In this document: piece by piece, positions 18,189-26,586 of the stretch
Numbering within the stretch: the first letter of the stretch is position 1
Layout: each line of letters starts with the position of its first letter
Assembly (NCBI RefSeq): GCF_903645315.1
Contig: NZ_CAHJXL010000001.1
Location: 2,551,990-2,615,989 of the forward strand
Length of the DNA stretch: 64,000 nucleotides
Reading direction: 5' to 3'
From: Victivallis sp. Marseille-Q1083
Lineage (GTDB): Bacteria; Verrucomicrobiota; Lentisphaeria; Victivallales; Victivallaceae
Notes under the pieces: generated by a model
Databases searched by the model: none
The model's input: the letters and a program-made list of their open reading frames with translations, nothing else
What the model was told of the DNA's origin: nothing
Position numbers and translations under genes: made by a program

Positions 18189-19277
18189 TTATTTTGCCGG
18201 CTGAAGTTGATCGATGAATTGACGGATCTCCTGCCGGAAACGTTCGGCATTGAAGCGCTTGGCGTTTTGCTGCAGTTCGGCTTGATTGAATGTCGCCGTC
18301 TCGAATTCCAGCAACGCGCCGATCAAGGATTCCACCGTCGGTTCGGCGAAAAACAGTCCGGTCCGGCCGGCGATGACGGTTTCCAGCGCGCCGCCGCGGC
18401 CCAGCGCGATCACCGGCGTGCCGGCGGCCTGAGCTTCCAGCGGCACGATGCCGAAATCTTCGACGCCGGGGAAAATCAGCGCGCGCGCTTCGGCGTAGAG
18501 CCGTCTGAGCTGCTCATCGGCGGCGCGCCCGGCAAACTGGGCGGTGTCGCCGAATTCGGCACTCAATGCGGAGCGCAGCTCACCGTCGCCGACCACGACC
18601 AGCGGCCGCTTGAGTTTGCGGCAGGCCGCCAGCGCCAGTTGGGGTTGCTTGTAGGCGATCAATTGGCCGACGAACAGATAATATTCCTTCTTCTGATAAT
18701 TACCGCCGGCGAAAAAGGTGGTGTCGACCGGCGGATAGATGACCGTCGATTCGCGGTGGTAGGTGCGGCGGATGCGTTCGGCGACGAATTTGCTGTTGGC
18801 GATGAAAGCGTCGACACTGTCGGCCGATTTCAGATCGTAATGCCGCAAATAATGCTTGCAGAGGCTCATCGCCAGTTTGGCCGGCAGCGAGGAGTGACGG
18901 TAATAGTCGGCGTACATGTCCCAGAGATAGCGCATCGGCGTGTGGCAGTAACAGACATGCCGGCAGCGCTTCGGCTTCCGGATACCCTTGACCGGACCGG
19001 ATTCGCTGGAGAGAATCAAATCGTAATCGTCGAAATTCCAGCCTTGCAGTGCCCGGGGCATCAGCGGCAGGTATTTCTGACAGCCGTTCCGGGCGCCCGG
19101 CAGCCGGGCGATGAAGGATTCCCGGATCGGATGGGCGGTAATCGTCTCCGGCATTTTCGCCGGATTGCAGGCATGGGTGTAGATGTCCGCGTCCGGATAG
19201 AGTTTGCAGAATTCGGCCAGCACGTTTTCGCCGCCGCGCATGTTGGTCAGCCAGTAATGCAGGAGTGCGGTTTTCAT
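18189..19277 (-). CDS. glycosyltransferase family 4 (WbaZ-like)
   Basis: A 362-residue GT-B enzyme. The N-terminal domain begins LLHYWLTNMRGGENVLAEF and includes the HVCYCHTPMRYLWDMYADYY segment typical of WbaZ-type mannosyl/rhamnosyl transferases. The C-terminal nucleotide-sugar site has VGQLIAYKQPQLAL and a FPGVEDFGIVPLEAQAAGTPVIA motif with its conserved E-x7-E. It probably adds a sugar to the lipid-linked oligosaccharide on the cytoplasmic side. It is the last gene of the polysaccharide operon and overlaps the upstream GT by 4 nt. Confidence 0.9.
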   Translation of the reverse strand: MKTALLHYWLTNMRGGENVLAEFCKLYPDADIYTHACNPAKMPETITAHPIRESFIARLPGARNGCQKYLPLMPRALQGWNFDDYDLILSSESGPVKGIRKPKRCRHVCYCHTPMRYLWDMYADYYRHSSLPAKLAMSLCKHYLRHYDLKSADSVDAFIANSKFVAERIRRTYHRESTVIYPPVDTTFFAGGNYQKKEYYLFVGQLIAYKQPQLALAACRKLKRPLVVVGDGELRSALSAEFGDTAQFAGRAADEQLRRLYAEARALIFPGVEDFGIVPLEAQAAGTPVIALGRGGALETVIAGRTGLFFAEPTVESLIGALLEFETATFNQAELQQNAKRFNAERFRQEIRQFIDQLQPAK

Positions 19278-20380
19278 GGGATGTTTTCTCCGTGGTTGTC
19301 CGGAAGTTTGCCGGTTTGGGAAACGGTTTCGTAAAGCCGGCGCAGGCGTTCGGCCATGCGTTCGACGGTGTAATGCTGCCGCACTTCCTGCTGCCAGTTC
19401 CGGCCGAGTTCCGGCAGTTTTTCATACGTTTCCGGCCGGGTCAGCAGCGTTGCCAGCGCAACGTCGTCGCCGGAAGGGAAAACCCAGCCGGTATGGCCGG
19501 ACTCGAACAGCGAACCGACGCCGGGGGCGTCCGAACCGATCACCGGAATGCCGCACATGCCGGCTTCGAGGGCGATCAGCGGCAGTCCTTCCCAGCGTGA
19601 CGGCAGCAACAGCGCCTCGGCCAGCGGCAGGAAGCGTTTGGCCTCCGGAATGGCGCCGGCGAAGTGGACGATGTCGTCGAGCCGGTAGCCGCAGCTCTTG
19701 CGGCGGCACTCTTCCAGATCCCGGCCGGACCCGATCAACACCACCTGACGGCCGGAATCGCGCAGAAAACCGGCCGCCTGGCGCAGCGCCTCCAACAGGA
19801 TATCGTAGCCTTTGAAGAACGCATCGACGCGGGCGATCATCATCAGCACTCCGGCTGCCGGCGGCAGTTGGAGTTCGGCGGCCAGTGCCCGGCGTTCCGC
19901 GGCGGAACAGACTGCCGTTGCCGGGACGCCGTTCGGGATGAGCACCATATTGGACAGGCGGTAATGCCGCGCCAGCCAGCGGCGGTCGTCTTCGGTCAGC
20001 ACGATGCTGGCGGCGGTCCGGCGGTAGAGAAAACCTTCCAGCCGCTGCCGGCAGAAATATTTGAACCGGGCGGCGCAGCCGTCCTGATATTCGTATTGAC
20101 GCACGTGAATGCCGTGAACGGTGTGCAGAACCGGAACGGTTTGCCGGCCGCGCAGCCGCAGCAGGGCTTTCAGGTGGTGGCAGTGAATCAGGTCGAACGG
20201 TTCCGTCGGCAAGCCGCCGTCGGCCTGAATCCGGACGTTCGGCAGCGCTTCCAGCGCCGGAAAACTGCCGCCGCGCGCCGAGACGGTGAAGGTGAAGTCC
20301 GGCAGCTGGCGGGCAATCTGATGAATACATTCACAGCCGCCGCCGAGCCCCAGATGATCGGTTGACATGACGATATGCAT
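19274..20380 (-). CDS. glycosyltransferase family 4
   Basis: A 368-residue GT-B enzyme. N-terminal MSTDHLGLGGGCECIHQIA is the acceptor-side glycine loop. HTVHGIHVRQYEYQ lies mid-domain. The C-terminal domain has MMIARVDAFFKGYDILLEAL and PSRWEGLPLIALEAGMCGIPVI, the donor-binding E-x7-E region. The start overlaps the glf stop by one base (TGATG) and the end overlaps the next GT (ATGA). Donor sugar is unknown. Confidence 0.9.
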   Translation of the reverse strand: MHIVMSTDHLGLGGGCECIHQIARQLPDFTFTVSARGGSFPALEALPNVRIQADGGLPTEPFDLIHCHHLKALLRLRGRQTVPVLHTVHGIHVRQYEYQDGCAARFKYFCRQRLEGFLYRRTAASIVLTEDDRRWLARHYRLSNMVLIPNGVPATAVCSAAERRALAAELQLPPAAGVLMMIARVDAFFKGYDILLEALRQAAGFLRDSGRQVVLIGSGRDLEECRRKSCGYRLDDIVHFAGAIPEAKRFLPLAEALLLPSRWEGLPLIALEAGMCGIPVIGSDAPGVGSLFESGHTGWVFPSGDDVALATLLTRPETYEKLPELGRNWQQEVRQHYTVERMAERLRRLYETVSQTGKLPDNHGENIP

Positions 20381-21528
20381 CAGGAGGTCTCTCTTTCCGC
20401 CAGCAGGTACGGTTTGAGATTCGTTTCGTATTCCCGCAAGGCGTCGGCGATGGTGTCGTCCATGTCGAAATAGCGGTAATTGCCGAGGCGGCCGCCGATG
20501 AACAGGCCGGGCGTTTGCGCGGCCAGTTGCCGGTATTCGGCCGCTTTGCGGCGGTTGTCCGGCGTATCCACCGGATAATACGGCTCGTCCTCCGGGCCGG
20601 TGGTTTGCGAGTATTCCTTATAGATGACCGTTCGGCCGGTATCCGGCCGTTCCGGGTGATAATGCTTGAATTCATGGATTCTGGTATAGGGAATTTCGGC
20701 ATCGGCGTAATTCATCACACTGCAGCCCTGGTAATCGGCGGTGTCCGGGTGTTCGATCTCGAAACGGACGGTACGCCACTCCAGGCGGCCGAAACGGTAA
20801 TCGAAATAGGCATCCAGCCGCCCGCTGTAACAGATGATTGCGTCGGGCGGCAGCGAATCGCGCCGTTCCCGGAAGTCGGTGTTGAGTTCAAGCTCGATCA
20901 GCGGATTGGCCAGCAGCTGCCGGAACAATGCCGCATAACCGTCCAAAGGAATCCCTTCATAACAGTCGGCAAAATAACGGTCCTGGTAATGGAAGCGCAA
21001 CGGCAGCCGGGAGATCAGTTCCGCCGGCAGTTCACGCGGGTCGCGCTGCCACTGTTTCAGGGTATAGCCGCGGAAAAACGCTTCGTACAACGGCCGGCCG
21101 ACCAGTGAAACCGCTTTTTCCTCGAAATTGCGCGGCGGGTGACCGGTATCCCGGGCCGCTTCGGAGGCGAGCAGGGCGCGCGCCGCGTCCGGCGACAGGT
21201 TTTTCCGGTAGAACTGGTTGATGGTCATCAGGTTGATCGGCAACGGATAGACCTGCTGCCGGAACGAGGTCAGCACCCGGTGGCGGTAGTCGTTGAAGGC
21301 GGTGAAACGCCGGATATAACGCCAGACCGTTTCATCCGAGGTATGAAAGATGTGCGAGCCGTAGCAATGGCATTCGACGCCGGAGTCCGGATCGACCGCC
21401 GAATGGCAGTTGCCGCCGCTCTGCGGACGCTTTTCGATCAGACGGACCGGTCGCGCCAGTTCCGAACTGATGCGCTCGGCGATCACGGCGCCCCACAGGC
21501 CGGCGCCGACAACGTAGATGGGTTTCAT
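20380..21528 (-). CDS. glf: UDP-galactopyranose mutase
   Basis: A 382-residue flavoenzyme converting UDP-galactopyranose to UDP-galactofuranose. The FAD Rossmann motif is VGAGLWGAVIAERI at the N-terminus, followed by EKRPQSGGNCHS, a GSHIFHTSDETVWRYI segment, and the Glf signature YPLPINLMTINQFY. The C-terminus ends with NYRYFDMDDTIADAL, also characteristic. Its presence means the cell surface polysaccharide probably contains galactofuranose, and it fits the adjacent galactofuranosyltransferase-like gene. Confidence 0.96.
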   Translation of the reverse strand: MKPIYVVGAGLWGAVIAERISSELARPVRLIEKRPQSGGNCHSAVDPDSGVECHCYGSHIFHTSDETVWRYIRRFTAFNDYRHRVLTSFRQQVYPLPINLMTINQFYRKNLSPDAARALLASEAARDTGHPPRNFEEKAVSLVGRPLYEAFFRGYTLKQWQRDPRELPAELISRLPLRFHYQDRYFADCYEGIPLDGYAALFRQLLANPLIELELNTDFRERRDSLPPDAIICYSGRLDAYFDYRFGRLEWRTVRFEIEHPDTADYQGCSVMNYADAEIPYTRIHEFKHYHPERPDTGRTVIYKEYSQTTGPEDEPYYPVDTPDNRRKAAEYRQLAAQTPGLFIGGRLGNYRYFDMDDTIADALREYETNLKPYLLAERETS

Positions 21529-22472
21529 GGTTTTGCCCCGTTGAAAAAGATTTGCCGGTAACTATCGACATCGCCGCGGCGGCCGTGACGGATGGCGGCA
21601 AGCAGAATGCCGGCTCCCTTCCAGTCGCGTTCGAAGAGGAGCGTCAGCGCCAGCGCTTTGGCGCTCTCGTAACTGTAAGTCAGATAGGCGAGCGCCGACA
21701 ATTTGCGGCGTTTCTTCAAATAGTTCATGACGAACCAGTAATTGCGCAGATGGAAGTAACGGCCGAATAAGCTGGAGGAGTAAAAACGGCGTTTGCCCAG
21801 CGCCAGGCGTTCCTTTTCGAACTGTTTCCGCAGCAGCCACTCTTTGATATAAATGAATTTGAAAAATTCCGAAATTTTAAAACCGTAAAAGAGGTCGTCC
21901 AATCCGATGAAGAATTCCCGGTCCGGCGGCCCGAGTTTTTCGACGACCCGCCGGTGGAAGAACAACCCCTCGAAGGTGGCGCAATTGCACGGGACATAAC
22001 CGCCATCCGCCAGCTCCGACCGGTAGATGAACCGGCGCCGCATCGTCCGGGGATCGAGCCGACCTTCGAACGGCACTTCCGAGCCGTCATGAAACTGTTT
22101 GGCTCCTTGAATGCAGTCGGCGCAATCGGCGTACCGCAGCAGCGTTTCCAACGCGCCGGGCAGCGGAATGACGTCGTCGTCCATGATCCACAGCCATTCG
22201 AAGCCGGCCTCGTAAGCCGCTTTGACTCCGGCGTGAAAACCACCGGCCCCGCCGCTGTTCTCCGGCAGCCGGAGCACCCGGTAATTGGCATGGCCGGCGG
22301 CCTGTTCATTCAGGTAGGCGGCGGTGCCGTCGGTGGAGGCGTTGTCGACCAGAAAGAAGGTCGGCTCCCGGTATTCCGGCATGGACAGAAAGGCATTCAG
22401 CAGGGTTTGCAGATTGGCCAGCCGGTTGTAGGTGACGATGACGATCGCCACTTGTTTGCTGTCATGATTCAT
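21525..22472 (-). CDS. GlfT2-like family 2 glycosyltransferase (probable galactofuranosyltransferase)
   Basis: A 315-residue GT-A enzyme: VAIVIVTYNRLANLQTLL at the start, FFLVDNASTDGTA, NSGGAGGFHAG, and a DDD metal motif (LWIMDDDVIP). FIGLDDLFYGFKISEF later in the chain fits the acid motif of GlfT2/rhamnosyltransferase relatives. Placement directly next to glf, with a 4-nt overlap, suggests use of UDP-galactofuranose; that is inferred from context. Confidence 0.88.
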   Translation of the reverse strand: MNHDSKQVAIVIVTYNRLANLQTLLNAFLSMPEYREPTFFLVDNASTDGTAAYLNEQAAGHANYRVLRLPENSGGAGGFHAGVKAAYEAGFEWLWIMDDDVIPLPGALETLLRYADCADCIQGAKQFHDGSEVPFEGRLDPRTMRRRFIYRSELADGGYVPCNCATFEGLFFHRRVVEKLGPPDREFFIGLDDLFYGFKISEFFKFIYIKEWLLRKQFEKERLALGKRRFYSSSLFGRYFHLRNYWFVMNYLKKRRKLSALAYLTYSYESAKALALTLLFERDWKGAGILLAAIRHGRRGDVDSYRQIFFNGAKP

Positions 22473-23907
22473 CGGTGATCTGTTTCCTTTGACTTGAGAG
22501 TTCGTGAAGACCGGCGGCGGCTGTCATGCCCCAGAACAGGAAAAAAACGAATTGCAGCATTTCGGTGGCGTTCAAGCCGATCAGCAGCGTGCAATAGCCG
22601 GCGGCGACCGCCGCCGTTTCCAGCCGGATCCCCCGGCGCAGCGACCAGAGCACCGGCCCCAGCGGCATGGCCAGAAAGACGAGCAGCAGCAGCAGCCCGA
22701 CCGGGCCGGATTCGATCCAACTGCCGGTGTAGACGTTCAAGCGCGAGTAATTGTGATATTGATACCACAGTGCCACTTCCGGCGGCAGTTGCTGCCGGCC
22801 GGCCAGCCGGCCGGCGATTGCGGCGCTGTAGCCGTCGAGGCCGTGGCCTTCGACCGGCGTGTCGGCGATGATGGCCAGTTCCAGTTCCAGCATGTAACGG
22901 CGGGTGACCAGCGAACCGCCGTTCGGCAGTTTCGTCTGGAATGTCTGCTCCACCAGGCCCGGCTGCACCGTCGGCTCCGATGAAGGAGCGGAGGAATCGG
23001 ACAGCCGGAGAATCGCCAGGAATGCCAGGAATGCCAATGCCGCGGCAGTCAGTATGGAGGCCGGCAGGCGCCAGCGGTGCGTTTTCCAGCCTGTCAGGAA
23101 CAGTTTCGGAGCCAGCAGCAGCAAACCCGCCGCCAGCATGAGGTAGCCGAGCCGGCTGAAGGTCAGGAAGAGCAGCAGCAGAACCCAACCTGCCAATAAA
23201 ATGCCGATCACCTTGTGACGGCGGACCGGCAGTGCCGGCAGCAGCGCCAGCCACATCGGTACGGCGGCAAACGCGAAAAAGGACGGTTCGGCGAAAAAGG
23301 TGCGTACCCGGCCGGACTCCCATAGCAGGGGCGGCCACCAGCCGTGCTGGGTTGCCACTGCCCGGAAGCAGGGCGTCCAGAATTCCAGAAATCTGGTGGC
23401 AGCCGGACAGTGGCAGATCCAGAGAATTTCGACCAGGCCATACAGGCTGCAGCCGATCAGACAGCACAGCAGCGCGGCGGAAAAAACCCGGCGGGCCGTT
23501 TGAAAGGGCACGATAAAGAAGAGGGCGGCGAAAAAGAATCCGGAGCTGAAGAAAAAACCGCGGCCCAGCAGAAATTTGCCGATGGCGCACCAGGTGCCGC
23601 CGTCCAGCCGGGCCGGCCCGGCGGCGACCAGGCTTACCGCGATTGTCCAGCCGAAGTAGACGGCCGCAACGATTACCGGAATCCGGAACGCCCATTGCCG
23701 GCGGATGAGCCGCCACAAGGACGGCAGCGCCAGCAGCAGGCCGAACAACAGCGGATAACAGCTCGCTTTGCGCAGCAGGTAACTGTCGATGCCGGGCAGG
23801 GTGTCGAACGGCAGCAGCAGTACGGCGGCAAAACCGCAGCTCAGCAGCAGTCGCGGCTGGAGCGGCAGCCGGCGCCAGCGGCGATACCAGTTTCGCATCC
23901 GGTTCAT
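22462..23907 (-). CDS. O-antigen ligase/polymerase-like membrane protein
   Basis: A 481-residue protein with about ten to twelve hydrophobic segments, and a large periplasmic loop near residues 320-400 containing GHGLDGYSAAIAGRL, where Wzy/WaaL proteins carry their functional loop (the H-G-L/xN type motif). It would polymerise or ligate lipid-linked glycan units on the outer face of the inner membrane. I chose the ATG at 23907 because the upstream extension is charged shadow sequence and the flippase gene ends there with a 4-nt overlap. Wzy proteins are poorly conserved, so polymerase and ligase cannot be told apart. Confidence 0.75.
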   Translation of the reverse strand: MNRMRNWYRRWRRLPLQPRLLLSCGFAAVLLLPFDTLPGIDSYLLRKASCYPLLFGLLLALPSLWRLIRRQWAFRIPVIVAAVYFGWTIAVSLVAAGPARLDGGTWCAIGKFLLGRGFFFSSGFFFAALFFIVPFQTARRVFSAALLCCLIGCSLYGLVEILWICHCPAATRFLEFWTPCFRAVATQHGWWPPLLWESGRVRTFFAEPSFFAFAAVPMWLALLPALPVRRHKVIGILLAGWVLLLLFLTFSRLGYLMLAAGLLLLAPKLFLTGWKTHRWRLPASILTAAALAFLAFLAILRLSDSSAPSSEPTVQPGLVEQTFQTKLPNGGSLVTRRYMLELELAIIADTPVEGHGLDGYSAAIAGRLAGRQQLPPEVALWYQYHNYSRLNVYTGSWIESGPVGLLLLLVFLAMPLGPVLWSLRRGIRLETAAVAAGYCTLLIGLNATEMLQFVFFLFWGMTAAAGLHELSSQRKQITDES

Positions 23908-25196
23908 GGCAACCTCCCGGCGAGCCGCCGCCGCGCGGCGGCGTACATCAGGATCGTCACCAGGATTTCGGCGCCGAGCGCAGCGGCGGCGGCACCGTAT
24001 TCTCCCCAGCAATAAGTCAGCAGGATACTGGCGGCGAGCCCGAACAGCCCGGTGATCAGCATCGCATTGCGGTAATCCCGGTACCAGCCGCCGGCCACCA
24101 GGGTCAGCGTGCCGAGAATGCCGTTTTGAGAGATGACCAGCGGAATCAGCACCAGCAGCATGAAAAGAAGGATCGTCGGGCGGTCGCTGTTGGCGGCCAG
24201 CAATTTGACGGCGAACGGCGCCAGCAGCCAGAGGACGGCGGTCACCAGCAGCATGATGCCGAGGCTGCCCAGGTGGACGAATTTGAGAAAGTGTGCCGCC
24301 CGGCGGGTGGATTCGGTCAGCAGCACGCAGAGACGCGGGTAGGCCGCCTGGTAGAACGGCAGAAACAAGTTGCTCAGCATGGTGACGAAGCGGTACAGCA
24401 CGCCGAAAATGCCGGCGCTGGCTTCGCCGAGCAGCAAGCCGACGATCAGCGGCGGCGACGAAGCGTAGAAGGAGGTGGTCAGCGAGGCGGTGAAGAAATT
24501 CCAGTCAGTCGTCAGCCGTTGACGCAATTGCGCCAGGGAGAACGGCGCGAAACGAATCTTTTCGCGCCGGATGAGATACCACCAGCCCGGCAGCGCCGCC
24601 AGCAGAAACACCGACGACAGCCAGAACGCCGCCAGGCTGGTATCCGCGGCCGAACGGGTCATCAGCAGGATGAACAGGATTGAAATGAGGCGGCTGGCGA
24701 TCATGAAGATGGCGAACAGAAAACTTTTTTCCAGCGCCAGGTACAGCCAGGTCGGATTGACCGCCTGGCCGATCGCCTGGACCAGGCAGGCCAGATAAAG
24801 CCAGAACGCCGCCGCCGAAACGCCGCCGAGCAGCAAGCCGGCTCCGGTCAAAGCTCCGAGTAGCAACGCGGCCAGCAGCCGCCAACCGGTGATCAGGGTT
24901 GCCAGTTGCGACAGTTGGCGGCGGTCGCCGCGGCACAGGGCCGCGAGGCGGACTGCCGTGGTCGAAAAACCATAGTCGGAAAACAGGTAAATATAGTTGA
25001 CGACGGTCTGCATCATGATCAACAGGCCGAGCTGCCGGTCGCCGACGATGCGCAGCAGCCACGGCAGGATGAGCACCGGGATGATGGCGCCCATCAACTG
25101 CTGGAGATAGATCGCCAGCGAATTCCAGGTCAGTTTCGAATACAGCAGCCGGCGGCTTTGAACACCGGCCCAATTCCTCCATTGACTATTTGGCAC
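23904..25196 (-). CDS. polysaccharide flippase (Wzx/MATE-like)
   Basis: A 430-residue protein with about twelve transmembrane segments. Residues ~25-45 (SLAIYLQQLMGAIIPVLILP) and the YLFSDYGFSTTAVRLAALCRG region near residue 75 are typical of the Polysacc_synt/Wzx family. It would flip undecaprenyl-linked repeat units to the periplasm. It overlaps the WbaP gene upstream by 11 nt and the ligase/polymerase gene downstream. Confidence 0.88.
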   Translation of the reverse strand: MPNSQWRNWAGVQSRRLLYSKLTWNSLAIYLQQLMGAIIPVLILPWLLRIVGDRQLGLLIMMQTVVNYIYLFSDYGFSTTAVRLAALCRGDRRQLSQLATLITGWRLLAALLLGALTGAGLLLGGVSAAAFWLYLACLVQAIGQAVNPTWLYLALEKSFLFAIFMIASRLISILFILLMTRSAADTSLAAFWLSSVFLLAALPGWWYLIRREKIRFAPFSLAQLRQRLTTDWNFFTASLTTSFYASSPPLIVGLLLGEASAGIFGVLYRFVTMLSNLFLPFYQAAYPRLCVLLTESTRRAAHFLKFVHLGSLGIMLLVTAVLWLLAPFAVKLLAANSDRPTILLFMLLVLIPLVISQNGILGTLTLVAGGWYRDYRNAMLITGLFGLAASILLTYCWGEYGAAAAALGAEILVTILMYAAARRRLAGRLP

Positions 25197-26586
25197 CGCG
25201 ACACCTGAATACTTCCAGAACCGTCTTCAGCAGGATGTAAAAATCCAGCCAGACCGACCAGTTCATCACATAGTGCATATCCAGATCCACCCGCCGCTCG
25301 TAAGTCGTGTCGCTGCGGCCGGAAACCTGCCACAGACCGGTAATGCCGGGTTTGACGCGGGCGAATACTTCGTAATTGTTGCCGTAATAGACCTTTTCCG
25401 CTTCGACAATCGGGCGGGGGCCGATGACCGCCATTTCCCCGTGGAGGACGTTGAAAAATTGCGGCAGTTCGTCCAAGCTGCTCTTGCGCAGGAATTTGCC
25501 GAGCGGCGTGATGCGCGGATCATGGTCGAGCTTGAACCGCAGCCGCCATTGCCGCGCCAGTTCCGGATCTTCGGCCAGAATGCTTTCCAGCCGGTCGTCG
25601 GCGTCCTCGTACATCGTCCGGAATTTCCAGACCCGCATCGTCCTGCCGTCCAGTCCCAGCCGACGGGCGCGGTAAAAAATCGGCCCGGGACTGCTCAGTT
25701 TGACCAGCAGCGCCAGCAGCAGGAACAGCGGCAGCAGCAGAACGATGGCCGTCAGCGACAGACTCAGCTCCAGGAGCCGTTTCATCAGCCGCGGGCCGGG
25801 CAATTGCAGTTGGTTGCGCAGCTCGACGCCGGCGATGCCGTGCAGATTGAGCGGGTAAGACCAGGAAATCGGCAGCGTCTGGGTGTCGGAGACGATCAGG
25901 ATATGCCGGAAATAGCCGGCGAAGTCCCGCAGTTTGCTCTGCAGGAGCGGCAGCGGCAGGCAGCAGATCAGGTAATTGATGTTTTCCCGGCGGGCAACGG
26001 CGATGGCGTCGTCGACTTTGCCGCGGAGCAGCGAAGTCTCGACCGTCGTTCGGGCGGCGTCGTCGACGAAGCCGGCGACCCGGAAGCCGAAGTGGCAATC
26101 TTCTTCCAGCATTGCCGCCACCTTGCTGCCGGTGTGCCCGGCGCCGGCGATCAGCACCCGGCCCTGCGCCCACGGGTATTTTTTCAGCCAGGCCCGCGCC
26201 AGCCAGCGGCCCGGCGGCAGCAACAGACCAGTCGCCGCCCAACTGGCCAGCAGCACCAGACGCGAGTATTCGGTATTGCGTACGATGGTCAGATAGGCCA
26301 GCAGCAGCAGGTAAGTCAGAGTGATCGAGAAAAACAATCGCCGCAACTCCTCCACCGGACCGAGCGCGGCGCCCGGATAGAAGAAATTGCCGTGGTAGAG
26401 GCGGACGAAACCGTTGCAGATGACGAACACCAGCAGCAGCGGCCACAGCCGGCAGTAGAGCGAAAGTTCGTAATTGCCGCCCAGCCAGCGGTAAATCAAC
26501 GCGGTCAGCAGCAGAATGCCGCCCAGCGCGATACAGTCGCCGAGCGCTAGCAGCCAGACTCGAATTCTCATTTCATTCATAATCAT
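25186..26586 (-). CDS. undecaprenyl-phosphate sugar-1-phosphate transferase (WbaP-like)
   Basis: A 466-residue polyprenol-phosphate glycosyl-1-P transferase that starts glycan assembly on undecaprenyl phosphate. Four N-terminal transmembrane helices (residues ~10-125) are followed by a Rossmann-like CoA-binding-type domain (LIAGAGHTGSKVAAML), another helix, and the catalytic domain: SPGPIFYRARRLGLDG, VWKFRTM, PRITPLGKFLRKSSLDELPQ, VIGPRP and VKPGITGLWQVSGRSDTTY. The full architecture is WbaP-type and not the short PglC-type. A second start (MNEM, 26580) is 6 nt downstream of the one used. Confidence 0.93.
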   Translation of the reverse strand: MIMNEMRIRVWLLALGDCIALGGILLLTALIYRWLGGNYELSLYCRLWPLLLVFVICNGFVRLYHGNFFYPGAALGPVEELRRLFFSITLTYLLLLAYLTIVRNTEYSRLVLLASWAATGLLLPPGRWLARAWLKKYPWAQGRVLIAGAGHTGSKVAAMLEEDCHFGFRVAGFVDDAARTTVETSLLRGKVDDAIAVARRENINYLICCLPLPLLQSKLRDFAGYFRHILIVSDTQTLPISWSYPLNLHGIAGVELRNQLQLPGPRLMKRLLELSLSLTAIVLLLPLFLLLALLVKLSSPGPIFYRARRLGLDGRTMRVWKFRTMYEDADDRLESILAEDPELARQWRLRFKLDHDPRITPLGKFLRKSSLDELPQFFNVLHGEMAVIGPRPIVEAEKVYYGNNYEVFARVKPGITGLWQVSGRSDTTYERRVDLDMHYVMNWSVWLDFYILLKTVLEVFRCRGAK